In this document: one piece after another, positions 45,541-54,771 of the stretch
Position numbering within the stretch: the stretch's first letter is position 1
Layout: each line of letters opens with the position of its first letter
Source of the DNA: DATKMK01 sp035541895
Lineage (GTDB): Bacteria; Desulfobacterota; Binatia; HRBIN30; JACQVA1
Length of the DNA: 64,000 nt
Assembly: GCA_035541895.1 (NCBI GenBank)
Contig: DATKMK010000122.1
Location: 1-64,000 of the forward strand
Reading direction: 5' to 3'
Made by a program: the position numbers and the translations under genes
The notes under the pieces: model-generated
The model's input: only the letters and a program-made list of their open reading frames with translations
The model's database searches: none
What the model was told of the DNA's origin: nothing

Positions 45541-47274
45541 TCACTTGGTGCCGATGTTCAACTCGGTGATGCGCCGATACAGCGTCGCGCGGCTGATGCC
45601 GAGGAGTCGCGCCGCGATGCTGCGGTTGCCCTTTGCGGCATCGAGTGCTGCGAGTAGACGCTGGCGTTCGTCGCCTTCCGTCGACAGATCGAGCGAAGGA
45701 GCCTTGCCGGATTCGTCGGTGAGTTCCGGGGGGAGGTCCTCGACCTCGATGACACCGTCGTGGCAGCGGATGACCGCAAACTCGATCGCGTTGCGGACCT
45801 CGCGAACGTTTCCCGGCCAATCGTACGCGAGCAGGATCTGCATTGCCGCATCGCTGACGCGATCGACATGCTTGCCGGTCGACGAACCACACAGATCGAG
45901 AAACGTAGCGATCAGCAGCGGGATGTCGATGCGCCGCTCGCGCAACGGCGGGAGCTGGATTCGCCCGATGCGAATTCGGTAGAGCAAATCCGCGCGAAAC
46001 GCACCGCGCTCAACCTCCGCGGCAAGGGTGCGATGGGTCGCCGCCAGCACTCGTACGTCGATCGGCCGCGGTTTGGACTCGCCCAGTCGAATGATTTCCC
46101 GCTCCTGCAGTACGCGCAGCAAGCTCATTTGCACGTTGGGTGGGATGTCGCCGATTTCGTCGAGAAACAGCGTGCCGCCATTGGCGGCCTCGAACAAACC
46201 CTTGTGGTCGTCGATCGCGCCGGTGAAGGCGCCGCGCCGATGGCCGAACAGTTGGCTAGCCAGCAACGAATCGGTGAGGCCCGCCGAGTTCACGGCGATG
46301 AACGGCTTATCCTTGCGATCACTGGCACAGTGGATCGCACGGGCGACCAGCTCTTTGCCGGTTCCGGTTTCCCCTTCGATGAGCACGGTGGTGTCAACCG
46401 CCGCCAGTTGCGCGATTTGCTGAAACACCTGCCCCATGGCGTCGCTCTTGCCGATGATGTCGCGGAAGTGCGCGCGCTCCCCCAACAGGCGGCGCAGATC
46501 ATGGACCTCCGATGTATCGTAGAGAAAGAAAATCTTGCGCATCGGATCGCGGGGATCGTCGTGGATCTCGATGTCGGCCCAGCGAGTGCGGCCATCGAGC
46601 AAGGCGATGGACGCGCTGACTTTCGAACGCTGATCGCGGGGACGCTCCGCCATGGCGAGCAGTTCCGCTTTGGTGGCGGGTTCGAACGGCACGGCATCGA
46701 CCCAGTGGCGGCCGAGGCAGGCCCGCTGGCTAGTTCCCAACAACTCCTGCGCCGCAGCGCTCAAAAACGTGATGCATCCGCTTCCATCGATCAGCGCGGC
46801 GCCGACATGGAGTGCGTTGAAGATCGAGAGCAGATCGCTCCGGCTTTGTTCCAACTGGGCCATGATTTCCGCGAGCTGCGTGTCGACCAGCTTGCGACTC
46901 AGGACGCTATCGACGTGGCGCTCGGCGATCGTTAGCCGCACGTTGAGGCGGCGGATGTCCACCGGCTTCATCAAGTAATCGTCGGCGCCCGCATCGAGCA
47001 CGGCTTCGAGATCCTCGGGTTGATCGCGCGCGGTGAAAACCATGATGACGCTGCGGTCGCCGTGCGGATGCGCGCGCATGCACCGGCACAACTGCAGGCC
47101 GTCCATCTTCGGCAACAACCAATCGATGATCGCGAGCGGGAACGCTTCGCGCTGATAGACCTCCCAAGCGGACTCGGCATCGGAATACGCCGACACTTGG
47201 TGGCCGCGCGCCGTCAGGACGTGCTGCAGGAGCGTCCGGGTGGTCGCATCGTCTTCGACAACCAGTATCTTCAT
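45541..47274 (-). CDS. sigma-54-dependent NtrC-type response regulator
   Basis: At 577 aa it begins with a receiver domain carrying the phosphoacceptor Asp51 (LAIIDWLLPKMDG). A PAS domain follows at about 145-260, which is an extra domain for this family. The AAA+ domain has Walker A GETGTGKE, the sigma-54 contact loop GAFTGA and Walker B LFLDEIGDIP. A C-terminal Fis-type helix-turn-helix (SIAARLLGISRATLYRRI) binds DNA. It should activate a sigma-54 promoter when phosphorylated. The adjacent LamG gene has such a promoter and a repeat cluster, so it is the likely target. Its phosphate donor is probably the hybrid kinase in the same block. Confidence 0.94.
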   Translation of the reverse strand: MKILVVEDDATTRTLLQHVLTARGHQVSAYSDAESAWEVYQREAFPLAIIDWLLPKMDGLQLCRCMRAHPHGDRSVIMVFTARDQPEDLEAVLDAGADDYLMKPVDIRRLNVRLTIAERHVDSVLSRKLVDTQLAEIMAQLEQSRSDLLSIFNALHVGAALIDGSGCITFLSAAAQELLGTSQRACLGRHWVDAVPFEPATKAELLAMAERPRDQRSKVSASIALLDGRTRWADIEIHDDPRDPMRKIFFLYDTSEVHDLRRLLGERAHFRDIIGKSDAMGQVFQQIAQLAAVDTTVLIEGETGTGKELVARAIHCASDRKDKPFIAVNSAGLTDSLLASQLFGHRRGAFTGAIDDHKGLFEAANGGTLFLDEIGDIPPNVQMSLLRVLQEREIIRLGESKPRPIDVRVLAATHRTLAAEVERGAFRADLLYRIRIGRIQLPPLRERRIDIPLLIATFLDLCGSSTGKHVDRVSDAAMQILLAYDWPGNVREVRNAIEFAVIRCHDGVIEVEDLPPELTDESGKAPSLDLSTEGDERQRLLAALDAAKGNRSIAARLLGISRATLYRRITELNIGTK

Positions 47275-47376
47275 CGCCCGACGCCTCTGTATCTATCAAC
47301 GATCGATTCGACAACCGTTACGAGTGCATTCGAACTCGTCGGGCAAACTCGTTACAGTCCCTGCCGGAGGACGATG

Positions 47377-48042
47377 ATGACCAGCGATTTGTTCGATGCC
47401 ATGCGGACGATGCGCACCATTCGGCGGTTTGAAACGCGACCTATTCCGGACGAGGTGCTGACGGAGATCGTGACCGCAGCGACCTGGGCGCCGAGCGGTA
47501 GCAACAGCCAGCCCTGGGGCTTCGTGATCGTGAGGGACCCCGCTCTGAAGCGGTCGCTGCGGGACTGGTACCTCGATCGCTTCGAGCGGATGCAGGAGGT
47601 TTATCGCGCCCAATCGGGGCGCACCCGCCCGGCGTCGCCGCGCATTCTGCGTCGGGCGCGCCACCTCGCCGAGCATCTCGACGAGGCCCCGGTGCTGGTC
47701 TTCCCGTGTGTCGACAAGCATCGTTATCCGGCGATTTTCGACGACCGCGGCGAAACCCGCGACCCGACGACGCTCTATGCGTCGATCCTCCCGGCGGTGC
47801 AGAACCTGTTACTGGCGGCGCGCGCGCATGGGATCGGCGGTTGCCTGACGACCATGCTGCGTTTCGCCGACGCCGACGTGCGTCGGCTGCTGGCGCTCCC
47901 CGATCACGTGATGACGACGGTCATGATTCCACTCGGCTACGGGCGTGACTCATTCGGGCCACTGACGCGCCGTCCGGCGACCGAAGTCATGTACCTCGAT
48001 CGTTGGGGTGACCAGTTCGCGACATCAGCGAGCGCGACCTGA
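47377..48042 (+). CDS. nitroreductase family protein
   Basis: This 221-aa protein has the FMN-binding N-terminal region MRTIRRFETRPIPDEVLTEIVTAATWAPSGSNSQPWGFVIV, split here by ordinary family spacing. The C-terminal half shows GIGGCLTTM and IPLGYGR, which contact the flavin. It reduces nitro, quinone or enone groups with NAD(P)H; the real substrate is unknown. The ATG at 47377 is preferred because GGAGG ends 6 nt before it. Another ATG 3 nt upstream is too close. It diverges from the response regulator gene. Confidence 0.88.
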   Translation: MTSDLFDAMRTMRTIRRFETRPIPDEVLTEIVTAATWAPSGSNSQPWGFVIVRDPALKRSLRDWYLDRFERMQEVYRAQSGRTRPASPRILRRARHLAEHLDEAPVLVFPCVDKHRYPAIFDDRGETRDPTTLYASILPAVQNLLLAARAHGIGGCLTTMLRFADADVRRLLALPDHVMTTVMIPLGYGRDSFGPLTRRPATEVMYLDRWGDQFATSASAT

Positions 48043-48060
48043 AGGCGACGACCGACCGGA

Positions 48061-49518
48061 TCAGGCGCACGGTTCGCGCGCGGCGGCCAGCGCTTTGCGC
48101 CACGTCTGAAAGCGCGTCTCGCGTTGGTCGGCGCTCAGCCGCGGCTCGAAACGGCCGCCCGATCGCCAGCGATCGCGCAACTCGTCGGTGCCGTGCCAGA
48201 CGCCGACCGCGAGGCCGGCGAGGTACGCCGCGCCGAGCGCGGTTGCCTGCACCACGTGCGGGCGCTCGACGGCGGTACCGAGCGTGTCGGCGAGCGCCTG
48301 GAGCAGGAAGTCGTTTGCCGCCGCGCCGCCGTCCACCCGCAACACCGCCGGCGCGGGCGTGCCGGAATCCTCCAAGAGTGTCTCCAACACTTCGCGACTG
48401 CGGTGCGCGATGCCTTCGAGCACGGCGCGCACGACATGCGCGCGCGTGCTGCCGCGCGAGAGGCCGCCGATCACGGCACGTGCTCGCGGATCCATGTAGG
48501 GAGTGCCCAGCCCTTGAAACGCCGGCACTGCCCAGACTCCGCCGCTATCTGGCACGCTGGCGGCGAGACGGCCGCTATCGGCGACCGCGTCGAGAATGCC
48601 AAGGCCGTCGCGCAGCCATTGGAGGGCAGCGCCGGCGGTCATCGCGGTGCCTTCCAGGCAATAGACGCGCTGGCCGTCGAGACCCCACAAGATCAACGGA
48701 TAGGCACCGCGCTGCGACAAGACCGGAAAGTCGCCGACGTGCACGTCGCACATCGCCGATGTGCCGTAAGTGATTTTGACGCTGCCGCGCTCACAGTTGA
48801 GTTCACCGAACATCGCCGCTTGCTGGTCACCCGCGATGGCGGCCACCGGCACCGCCGCGCCCAGCGCGGTCGCGGGTGCGTAGCGCTCGCTGGAGTTGCA
48901 AATCGCCGGCAGCATCGTCGCCGGCACCTCCAACGCGGCGAGCACCGACTGATCCCATCCGCCGTTAGCGAAGTCGTACAAACCGGTGCACGAGGCGTTC
49001 GAATGGTCCGTCACGTGTGCAGCCCCCTGCGTGAGTTGCCACACCAGCCAAGTGTCGACCGTGCCGAAGCACAGTTCGCCGGCGCGCGCGCGCGCGAAGC
49101 CGTCGGGTGTGTGCCGCAACAGCCACTCCAGCTTCGCGGCGGATGCCATCGTGTTGGTGAAGATCCCTCGGTCCAGCAGCTCTTGCACGCGACCCGCGGT
49201 TCGCACGTCCTGCCACACGATCGCGGGGTGAACCGGACGGCCGGTCTTTCGTGCCCACACCAGCGCCGTTGCACGTTGGTTGGCGACGCCAATGGCGCTC
49301 AATTCCGCGGCCCGCAGACCCGCTTCGCCCAGCGCTTCGGTCGTGACCGCTTCGACCGTATGCCAAATCTGCAGCGGGTCGTGTTCGACCCATCCGGGTT
49401 GCGGATACGTCGGCAGCACTTCGTGATAGGCGGATCCCAACAACTCGCTACGGTCGTTGAATACCAGCGCGCGAATGCCGGTGGTGCCGGCGTCGATGGC
49501 CAACAGAGCAGCGCTCAT
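48061..49518 (-). CDS. glpK: glycerol kinase (FGGY family)
   Basis: At 485 aa it is slightly shorter than E. coli GlpK. The ATP site begins LLAIDAGTTGIRALVFN, and the substrate segment NQRATALVWARKTGRPVHPAIVWQDVRT matches glycerol kinases well. Later GDQQAAMFGE and GTSAMCDVHVG are typical, and VDGGAAANDFLLQALAD carries the FGGY signature. It phosphorylates glycerol to glycerol 3-phosphate; another FGGY sugar kinase is less likely. No glpF or glpD is adjacent. A hairpin directly abuts the start codon and no clear ribosome-binding site is visible. Confidence 0.85.
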   Translation of the reverse strand: MSAALLAIDAGTTGIRALVFNDRSELLGSAYHEVLPTYPQPGWVEHDPLQIWHTVEAVTTEALGEAGLRAAELSAIGVANQRATALVWARKTGRPVHPAIVWQDVRTAGRVQELLDRGIFTNTMASAAKLEWLLRHTPDGFARARAGELCFGTVDTWLVWQLTQGAAHVTDHSNASCTGLYDFANGGWDQSVLAALEVPATMLPAICNSSERYAPATALGAAVPVAAIAGDQQAAMFGELNCERGSVKITYGTSAMCDVHVGDFPVLSQRGAYPLILWGLDGQRVYCLEGTAMTAGAALQWLRDGLGILDAVADSGRLAASVPDSGGVWAVPAFQGLGTPYMDPRARAVIGGLSRGSTRAHVVRAVLEGIAHRSREVLETLLEDSGTPAPAVLRVDGGAAANDFLLQALADTLGTAVERPHVVQATALGAAYLAGLAVGVWHGTDELRDRWRSGGRFEPRLSADQRETRFQTWRKALAAAREPCA

Positions 49519-49540
49519 GGCGCGCCATCAATAGCGCGCC
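49519..49540 (-). promoter_or_regulatory. hairpin abutting the glycerol kinase start
   Basis: GGCGCGC-N8-GCGCGCC, a perfect 7-bp G/C stem, ends at the base before the glpK ATG at 49518. No Shine-Dalgarno sequence is seen between them, so the hairpin may limit initiation or be an operator. Confidence 0.35.
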
Positions 49541-49640
49541 GTCGGCGGTGGCGGAAGTGGGACGCACGAAACCGATGCCTCGGGTTTATCTCCATTGCCC
49601 TTTACTCCGATCCGCCGGTGTGGCTCCTTGAACGCCGCAC

Positions 49641-51140
49641 ATGAGCGCTCCCGTTGACACGCCAACGCTCGCCGGTCGACAGGCGATCGTCATCGGCGGC
49701 GGTATCACCGGTCTGGCCGCGAGCTTGGCGCTGAGCGCGCGCGGCGCACGCGTCACTGTTCTTGAACGCGACTCGCAGCCGGAGGTGGCGAGTGCGACCG
49801 AAGCGTTTGCGGCCTGGGAGCGAAAGGGCGCGACGCAGGTGCGACATTCGCACGCGTTTCTGGGACGCTTGCGGAAGCTGTTGCGCGAACGCCATCCCGA
49901 ATTGCTCGACGCACTGCTTGCCGCGGGCGCACGCGAGTTGCGCATGATGGACAACCCTCCGCCCACGCTGCGTGGCCTGCAGCGTGAACCCGAAGACGAA
50001 GAATTGGTCGCGCTCGGCTGTCGTCGCACCACCTTTGAATGGGTTGCGCGGCGGTACGTGCTCGATCGTGGCGGCGTGACCGTGATGTCGGATGTGACCG
50101 TGAGTGGTCTCATCGCCGCGCCCGCCGCCGTTGCCCCGACCGTGTCGGGTGTTCGCTACGTGCGCGGCGGAGTCGCAGTGGAGCTTCGCGGCGACATCGT
50201 CATCGATGCCGGTGGGCGAACATCGCATGCGCTCGAATGGCTGGCGTCGATCGGGGCGCGGCCGCCGATCGAGCAGACCGAGGCCTCCGGCGTGGTCTAC
50301 TACACGCGCTTCTACCGCTTGCTGTCGGGCGCGTCTGAACCCTTGCCCGGCGGGCGTCATCCGAGCGCGGCCGATTTCAACTGGGTCAAGTACGCCGTGT
50401 TTCCCGCCGACGACCGCACCTTCTCGATCACCCTGGCCGTGCCGCTGGCGTTTCCGCGCTTGAAGGTTTTGGCCCGCGCGGCGGCGTTCGATGAAATGGT
50501 GCGGAACATTCCGGGACTGATTCCCTGGACCGCGCCGGATGTATCCCAGCCCATCAACAACTTGCAGCACCCAGTGCAGGCGATGGGCGGGTTGATCAAT
50601 CGGCTACGCCGGTTTGTGGATGAGCAGGGACCGATTGCGGTCGGATTCTTCGTGCTCGGCGACGCCGCGTACTGCACCAACCCGCTCTACGGGCGGGGCT
50701 GCGCGCAGGGCTTCCTGCACGCCGAACTGCTCGGCGACGCGCTCGACGCGCACCCCTCCGATCTGGCTGCCGCGGCCGTCGCGCTCGACCGCGGCGCGCG
50801 CGCCGAGATCGAGCCGTTCTATCGTGCGTCGGTGTTGGCCGACCGTGAGGCGGTGCGCAAAGCCGAAGGGCGCAAACCGCGCCGGTTGGTCAATCGAGTG
50901 CGGACGCGGTTCTTCGAAGACGGGGTGGGCGTGGCGACCCGCTGCGACCCGGTGGTGTTCCGCGCCTTCATTCGCATGATGAACATGTTCGAAACTCCCG
51001 AGCAGGCCTTCGGTCGTCCCGAAGTGATCCTGCGCTCGCTGTGGGTTTGGCTGCGCGGCCGGCGCTATAATCGCCGCTACGCCCTGCCGCCGCCCCCGCC
51101 GCTGGAGGAAACCGTCGCGCGTGTCGAGGCCGCTGCGTAG
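49641..51140 (+). CDS. FAD-dependent monooxygenase-type oxidoreductase
   Basis: This 499-aa protein has an N-terminal FAD Rossmann fold (AIVIGGGITGLAASLALSARG). The later FFVLGDAAYCTNPLYGRGC contains the GD motif that binds the FAD ribityl chain. The layout matches the PHBH/geranylgeranyl-reductase/halogenase superfamily. The C-terminal part is extended, with a basic RGRRYNRRY tail. No halogenase WxWxIP motif is seen, so halogenation is unlikely. The substrate is unknown. The gene diverges from the glycerol kinase gene. Confidence 0.8.
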   Translation: MSAPVDTPTLAGRQAIVIGGGITGLAASLALSARGARVTVLERDSQPEVASATEAFAAWERKGATQVRHSHAFLGRLRKLLRERHPELLDALLAAGARELRMMDNPPPTLRGLQREPEDEELVALGCRRTTFEWVARRYVLDRGGVTVMSDVTVSGLIAAPAAVAPTVSGVRYVRGGVAVELRGDIVIDAGGRTSHALEWLASIGARPPIEQTEASGVVYYTRFYRLLSGASEPLPGGRHPSAADFNWVKYAVFPADDRTFSITLAVPLAFPRLKVLARAAAFDEMVRNIPGLIPWTAPDVSQPINNLQHPVQAMGGLINRLRRFVDEQGPIAVGFFVLGDAAYCTNPLYGRGCAQGFLHAELLGDALDAHPSDLAAAAVALDRGARAEIEPFYRASVLADREAVRKAEGRKPRRLVNRVRTRFFEDGVGVATRCDPVVFRAFIRMMNMFETPEQAFGRPEVILRSLWVWLRGRRYNRRYALPPPPPLEETVARVEAAA

Positions 51141-51161
51141 GTGGAGCGCAATTCCAAGTCT

Positions 51162-52832
51162 CTAAGGCCGGTCGATGAGGACCGGTGTATCACCGACTCG
51201 CATTTCGAGCGCGGTGAAACAGGCGAATTGGTGTCGCGCGACCATCGCTCCCGTCGGCAACAGTGTGCCGACCGCGGGTTTGCCGAGCTCCCAGCGCGCA
51301 CTCAGGACCCATACGGGATCTCCCGCGCGCACTCCTTCTGCTCGCGCGGCACTCGTCACGTCGTCGCGCAGACGCTCGTCTTCGAAATGCCAGTCCGGCG
51401 TATCGGCTACCCGCATACGATACTTGCCGAGCTGCCGGCGCGAATGTGCGAGGGCCTCCGTCGATTGAGCAAATCGGTCATCCAAGTAGTACACGAGGAT
51501 TGACGATGTCTGTCCGTCGGTGATGAGGAGGGAGCCCGGTGCGATTGTTTGGCGAATGAAGTGAAGTGCCGCGACCATTTGCGGGCGGCTGAAGCAGCGT
51601 GGGTCGTTGTCCGGGGTGGTGGTCGCGAGCCAGAGTGGAACGGCAATCACGCTGGTTACTAGCACCATCCAGCGCGACCGCACGAGAGTCGCGAATCCGA
51701 TGGCGGTGCCGGCGAGCGCGAATGGAAAGACGTAGGTGACATGGCGCGAACCACCGAATGGCAGCACGTGCAGAATCGCGCCGGCCACGCCCAACGCAAA
51801 CGGGAGCGTCAACTGCAGCGCCCGCTCGAGCGGTTCGAGGCGCGCGCCGGCTTGATCGCGCTGCAGTGATCGGAGCGCGAACGCTGCAACCGCGACGAGA
51901 TACGCCGTCATGGCGATCTGGCCACGCGTCGGCTTGCCCATGAGATAGCGGAACGTTCGCACAAAATGGCTCCACAAGAAGCCCAGCACGGTTTCTTGAT
52001 CCGGTTGAAAATAGAAGGGTCGCAAATAGCCACTGTAGGCACCCGCTTCCAGTGTACTGCCATGCAAGTGCGCGAGATGAGTGACATACAGCACGAGATA
52101 GAGGGCGGCCGCACCGCACTGCGACGCGATCCATAGCGCTGCCAGTCGTCGCGGCGCACGCGTGTGCCACAGACGGATAAGCCCGAGCACCCCGAGCGTC
52201 ACGATGAACCACACAGCTCCGTAGACGGAGAGAATCGCCAGGTAGAGGAAAGCGGCGAAGACAACGCCCCAGCGCCGCGATCCGTCGGCCCACATCCGTT
52301 CGAAAGAGTACAGCGCGCCGCAGATGCCGAGTTGTAGCAACGCGTACCCGCGGATTTCGGTGGCGCCCGAGATCATGGCGGGCGAGAACGCGAGCAGCAC
52401 CACCCCGAGTAGTGCTGCGGCGGGGGTGGTCCATCGCGCGAGCCATTGGTAACCAAACCACAGTGCGACGGTTCCCGCCGCGATGCTTGGCGATCGCTCA
52501 GCCAGCTCCGATCGGCACCGGCTGAACAAATGTTCGACGAGAAAGGACAAGGGCGGATGGGCCACGGCCAGCGAGTGCCGATACACACTGCGCCAGCTCT
52601 GCGCTCGGGCGAGAACGACATGCAAAGCCTCGTCTGGATTGAGATAGCTGGCATGCGCATAGTAGACGCGCACCACGAGGCCAACGCCCATGAGCGTCAG
52701 AACCACCGGCGTCGAGTTCCGCGCAAGCCACTGCTCTGCATTCCGAGTCGTCGACGACAGAACCTGAGCGATGTGCGCGTACCGGCCGATTCTGGCGGCG
52801 TTGTTCTCGGCAGGTAGCACCGTCATGATCAC
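51162..52832 (-). CDS. GT-C family membrane glycosyltransferase (ArnT/PMT-like)
   Basis: This 556-aa multi-span protein has about ten membrane helices. The first periplasmic loop carries YLNPDEALH, whose Asp-Glu pair matches the catalytic region of ArnT/PMT-type glycosyltransferases that use polyprenyl-linked sugars. A long soluble C-terminal part (about 410-556) follows. It probably transfers a sugar to a protein or lipid at the membrane's outer face. Given the several Thr-rich secreted proteins in this window, O-glycosylation of Thr-Pro linkers is an attractive but untested role. It diverges from the carotenoid oxygenase. Confidence 0.75.
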   Translation of the reverse strand: MIMTVLPAENNAARIGRYAHIAQVLSSTTRNAEQWLARNSTPVVLTLMGVGLVVRVYYAHASYLNPDEALHVVLARAQSWRSVYRHSLAVAHPPLSFLVEHLFSRCRSELAERSPSIAAGTVALWFGYQWLARWTTPAAALLGVVLLAFSPAMISGATEIRGYALLQLGICGALYSFERMWADGSRRWGVVFAAFLYLAILSVYGAVWFIVTLGVLGLIRLWHTRAPRRLAALWIASQCGAAALYLVLYVTHLAHLHGSTLEAGAYSGYLRPFYFQPDQETVLGFLWSHFVRTFRYLMGKPTRGQIAMTAYLVAVAAFALRSLQRDQAGARLEPLERALQLTLPFALGVAGAILHVLPFGGSRHVTYVFPFALAGTAIGFATLVRSRWMVLVTSVIAVPLWLATTTPDNDPRCFSRPQMVAALHFIRQTIAPGSLLITDGQTSSILVYYLDDRFAQSTEALAHSRRQLGKYRMRVADTPDWHFEDERLRDDVTSAARAEGVRAGDPVWVLSARWELGKPAVGTLLPTGAMVARHQFACFTALEMRVGDTPVLIDRP

Positions 52833-52885
52833 GCTTCTCTATTGACTGGCCACCGACCCGTCAAATCGGTCGCTTGCTCCGGATG

Positions 52886-52914
52886 TTGACCCAGTCGGGT
52901 CGCGTCGATATGAG
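52886..52914 (+). promoter_or_regulatory. sigma-70-like promoter of the carotenoid oxygenase gene
   Basis: TTGACC, 17 bp, then TATGAG lies 53 nt before the ATG at 52968. The spacing is ideal and the boxes match the consensus at five of six and four of six positions. Confidence 0.4.
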
Positions 52915-52967
52915 CAGAGTTCGATCCCCCGGAGCGAACGCCGATACAATCGTCGGAGGAGGCGATC

Positions 52968-54359
52968 ATGGCGCGCGAAAGCGAAACCAATCCTTTTTTG
53001 CAAGGAAACTTCGGACCGATCCGCAGCGAGGACGAGTTCACGGACCTCAAGGTGATCGGGGAGATCCCGCCTGAGCTCAACGGGACGTACTATCGCAACG
53101 GTCCCAATCCGGCTTTCGAGCCGAAGGGGCGTTATCACTGGTTCGACGGCGACGGCATGATCCACGCCGTCAACATCCGCGACGGCCGTGCCAGCTATCG
53201 CAATCGCTACGTGGAAAGCCGAGGTCTGCAGGAAGAGCTGGCGGCGGGTCGCGCGCTCTATCCAGGGTTGCTCGACCTCGGCAAGGAGATGACCGAAGCG
53301 CCGCAATTCAAGAACACCGGCAACACCAACATCGTCGTGCACGCGGGAAAACTCCTGGCGTTGATGGAAGGTGCGTTGCCGACGCAACTCACCGCGGACA
53401 CGCTGGCGACCGTGGGCGAGTACGACTTCGACGGCAAGCTCCAGACCGCGATGACGGCACATCCCAAGATGGACCCGGAAACCGGCGAGATGCTGTTCTT
53501 CGGCTACGCGCCGTTCCCGCCGTACTTGACCTACCACGTGGCCGACCGCAGCGGTCGACTACTGCGCAGCGAGGCGATCGATATCGAGTGGCCGTCGATG
53601 ATTCACGACTTCGTCACGACCCGCGACTATGTCGTCTTCATCTTGTGCCCGTTGGTGTTCAGCCTCGAGAACATCACCGCGCGCGGCAATCCGTTCAGCT
53701 GGGAGCCCGAGCGCGGAACCCGCATCGGTGTGATGCCGCGTAGTGGCGGCAATGCGGACGTGAAGTGGTATACGACCGATGCCAGCTACGTCTTCCATCC
53801 GATGAACGCCTATGTCGACGGACGCAAGCTGGTGATCGACGTCGCGCGCTTCGGCAAGTTGGTGTTCATGGACCCGGCCGAACAGCAGAAGCCGCAAGGG
53901 CCGGAGGTCAACCCGCGGTTGCACCGCTGGACGATCGACCTCGATCGCGGCGGGCTTGCGTCGGAGCCGCTCGACGATCGAGTCGCCGAGTTCCCGCGCA
54001 CCGCCGACACCCGGGTCGGCTTGCCGTATCGTTATGGCTACGCCGCGGGTGGCGGTTCCGACATGGGCGCAACGCCGACGTTTACCGCCATCTACAAGTA
54101 CGATCACCGCACCGGCAAGCAGGACACCCATCAGTTCGGTGCCGGCAAGGGGTGCGGCGAAGCAGTGTTCGTCCCCAGGCGCTTGACGGGTGACGAAGAC
54201 GAGGGTTACCTACTGACCTTCGTTTTCGATGCCGCACGGAATGCCAGCGAGTTTGTGATTCTCGATGCCCAGCACGTCGCCGATGAGCCGCTTGCTCGGA
54301 TCGAGATCCCGCGGCGCGTCCCGTACGGTTTCCATGGCAACTGGGTGGCCGCCGGCTAG
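52968..54359 (+). CDS. carotenoid cleavage oxygenase family
   Basis: At 463 aa it is a full-length seven-bladed beta-propeller non-haem iron enzyme. The four iron-binding histidines are visible: His165 (TAHPKMDP), His213 (MIHDFV), His277 (YVFHPMNAY) and His456 (GFHGNW). The opening ELNGTYYRNGPNPAFEPKGRYHWFDGDGM is typical of the family. It cleaves a carbon-carbon double bond in a carotenoid, stilbene or similar compound with O2. The gene has its own promoter. Its last 26 bases overlap the start of the next small gene, so the two may be translated together. Confidence 0.92.
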   Translation: MARESETNPFLQGNFGPIRSEDEFTDLKVIGEIPPELNGTYYRNGPNPAFEPKGRYHWFDGDGMIHAVNIRDGRASYRNRYVESRGLQEELAAGRALYPGLLDLGKEMTEAPQFKNTGNTNIVVHAGKLLALMEGALPTQLTADTLATVGEYDFDGKLQTAMTAHPKMDPETGEMLFFGYAPFPPYLTYHVADRSGRLLRSEAIDIEWPSMIHDFVTTRDYVVFILCPLVFSLENITARGNPFSWEPERGTRIGVMPRSGGNADVKWYTTDASYVFHPMNAYVDGRKLVIDVARFGKLVFMDPAEQQKPQGPEVNPRLHRWTIDLDRGGLASEPLDDRVAEFPRTADTRVGLPYRYGYAAGGGSDMGATPTFTAIYKYDHRTGKQDTHQFGAGKGCGEAVFVPRRLTGDEDEGYLLTFVFDAARNASEFVILDAQHVADEPLARIEIPRRVPYGFHGNWVAAG

Positions 54360-54771
54360 TCCAGATCGGCTTCTGTACGCGTACCTTGCGCTCGCGGCCC
54401 TTGGGCTCGCGAGTGTGTCGTATTCGCTGTTCAATCAATACTGGCAGTGGCGAAGTGGCGGTGTGTTGGTGCGCATCGACGATCGCTACGCCGCGCTACC
54501 CAGCCTGCTGCCGCCGGACGCGCGGCTCGGATTCTTGTCGGATCTGCCCATCAGCGACGACGACACCGGAAAGACCGTGTTCTATGAAACCCAATATGTG
54601 GTTGCTCCGCACATCTTGCTCAACAGTGTCGCGCCGCGATTCGTGATTGGGAACTTGAGCGAACCGGAGCGACTCGCGGCTTTCTGTCGCGATTTTCGGC
54701 TGGTACCAGTGGCGACGGCAGCGCCCGGTTTGGTGTTGCTGGCGCACGCGACGGAGCAATGGCCGAATTAG
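54334..54771 (+). CDS. small membrane-anchored protein of unknown function
   Basis: This 145-aa protein has one N-terminal membrane helix (LLYAYLALAALGLASVSYSL). A soluble domain follows, with LLPPDARLGFLSDLPISDDD and a C-terminal strand (RLVPVATAAPGLVLLAHA). I do not recognise a family. It overlaps the carotenoid oxygenase 3' end by 26 nt and the next membrane gene by 13 nt, so it is probably translated with the latter. The short-loop plan suggests a partner of that membrane protein. The ATG at 54334 precedes a good transmembrane segment; an upstream start at 54265 would add basic residues only. Confidence 0.55.
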   Translation: MATGWPPASPDRLLYAYLALAALGLASVSYSLFNQYWQWRSGGVLVRIDDRYAALPSLLPPDARLGFLSDLPISDDDTGKTVFYETQYVVAPHILLNSVAPRFVIGNLSEPERLAAFCRDFRLVPVATAAPGLVLLAHATEQWPN

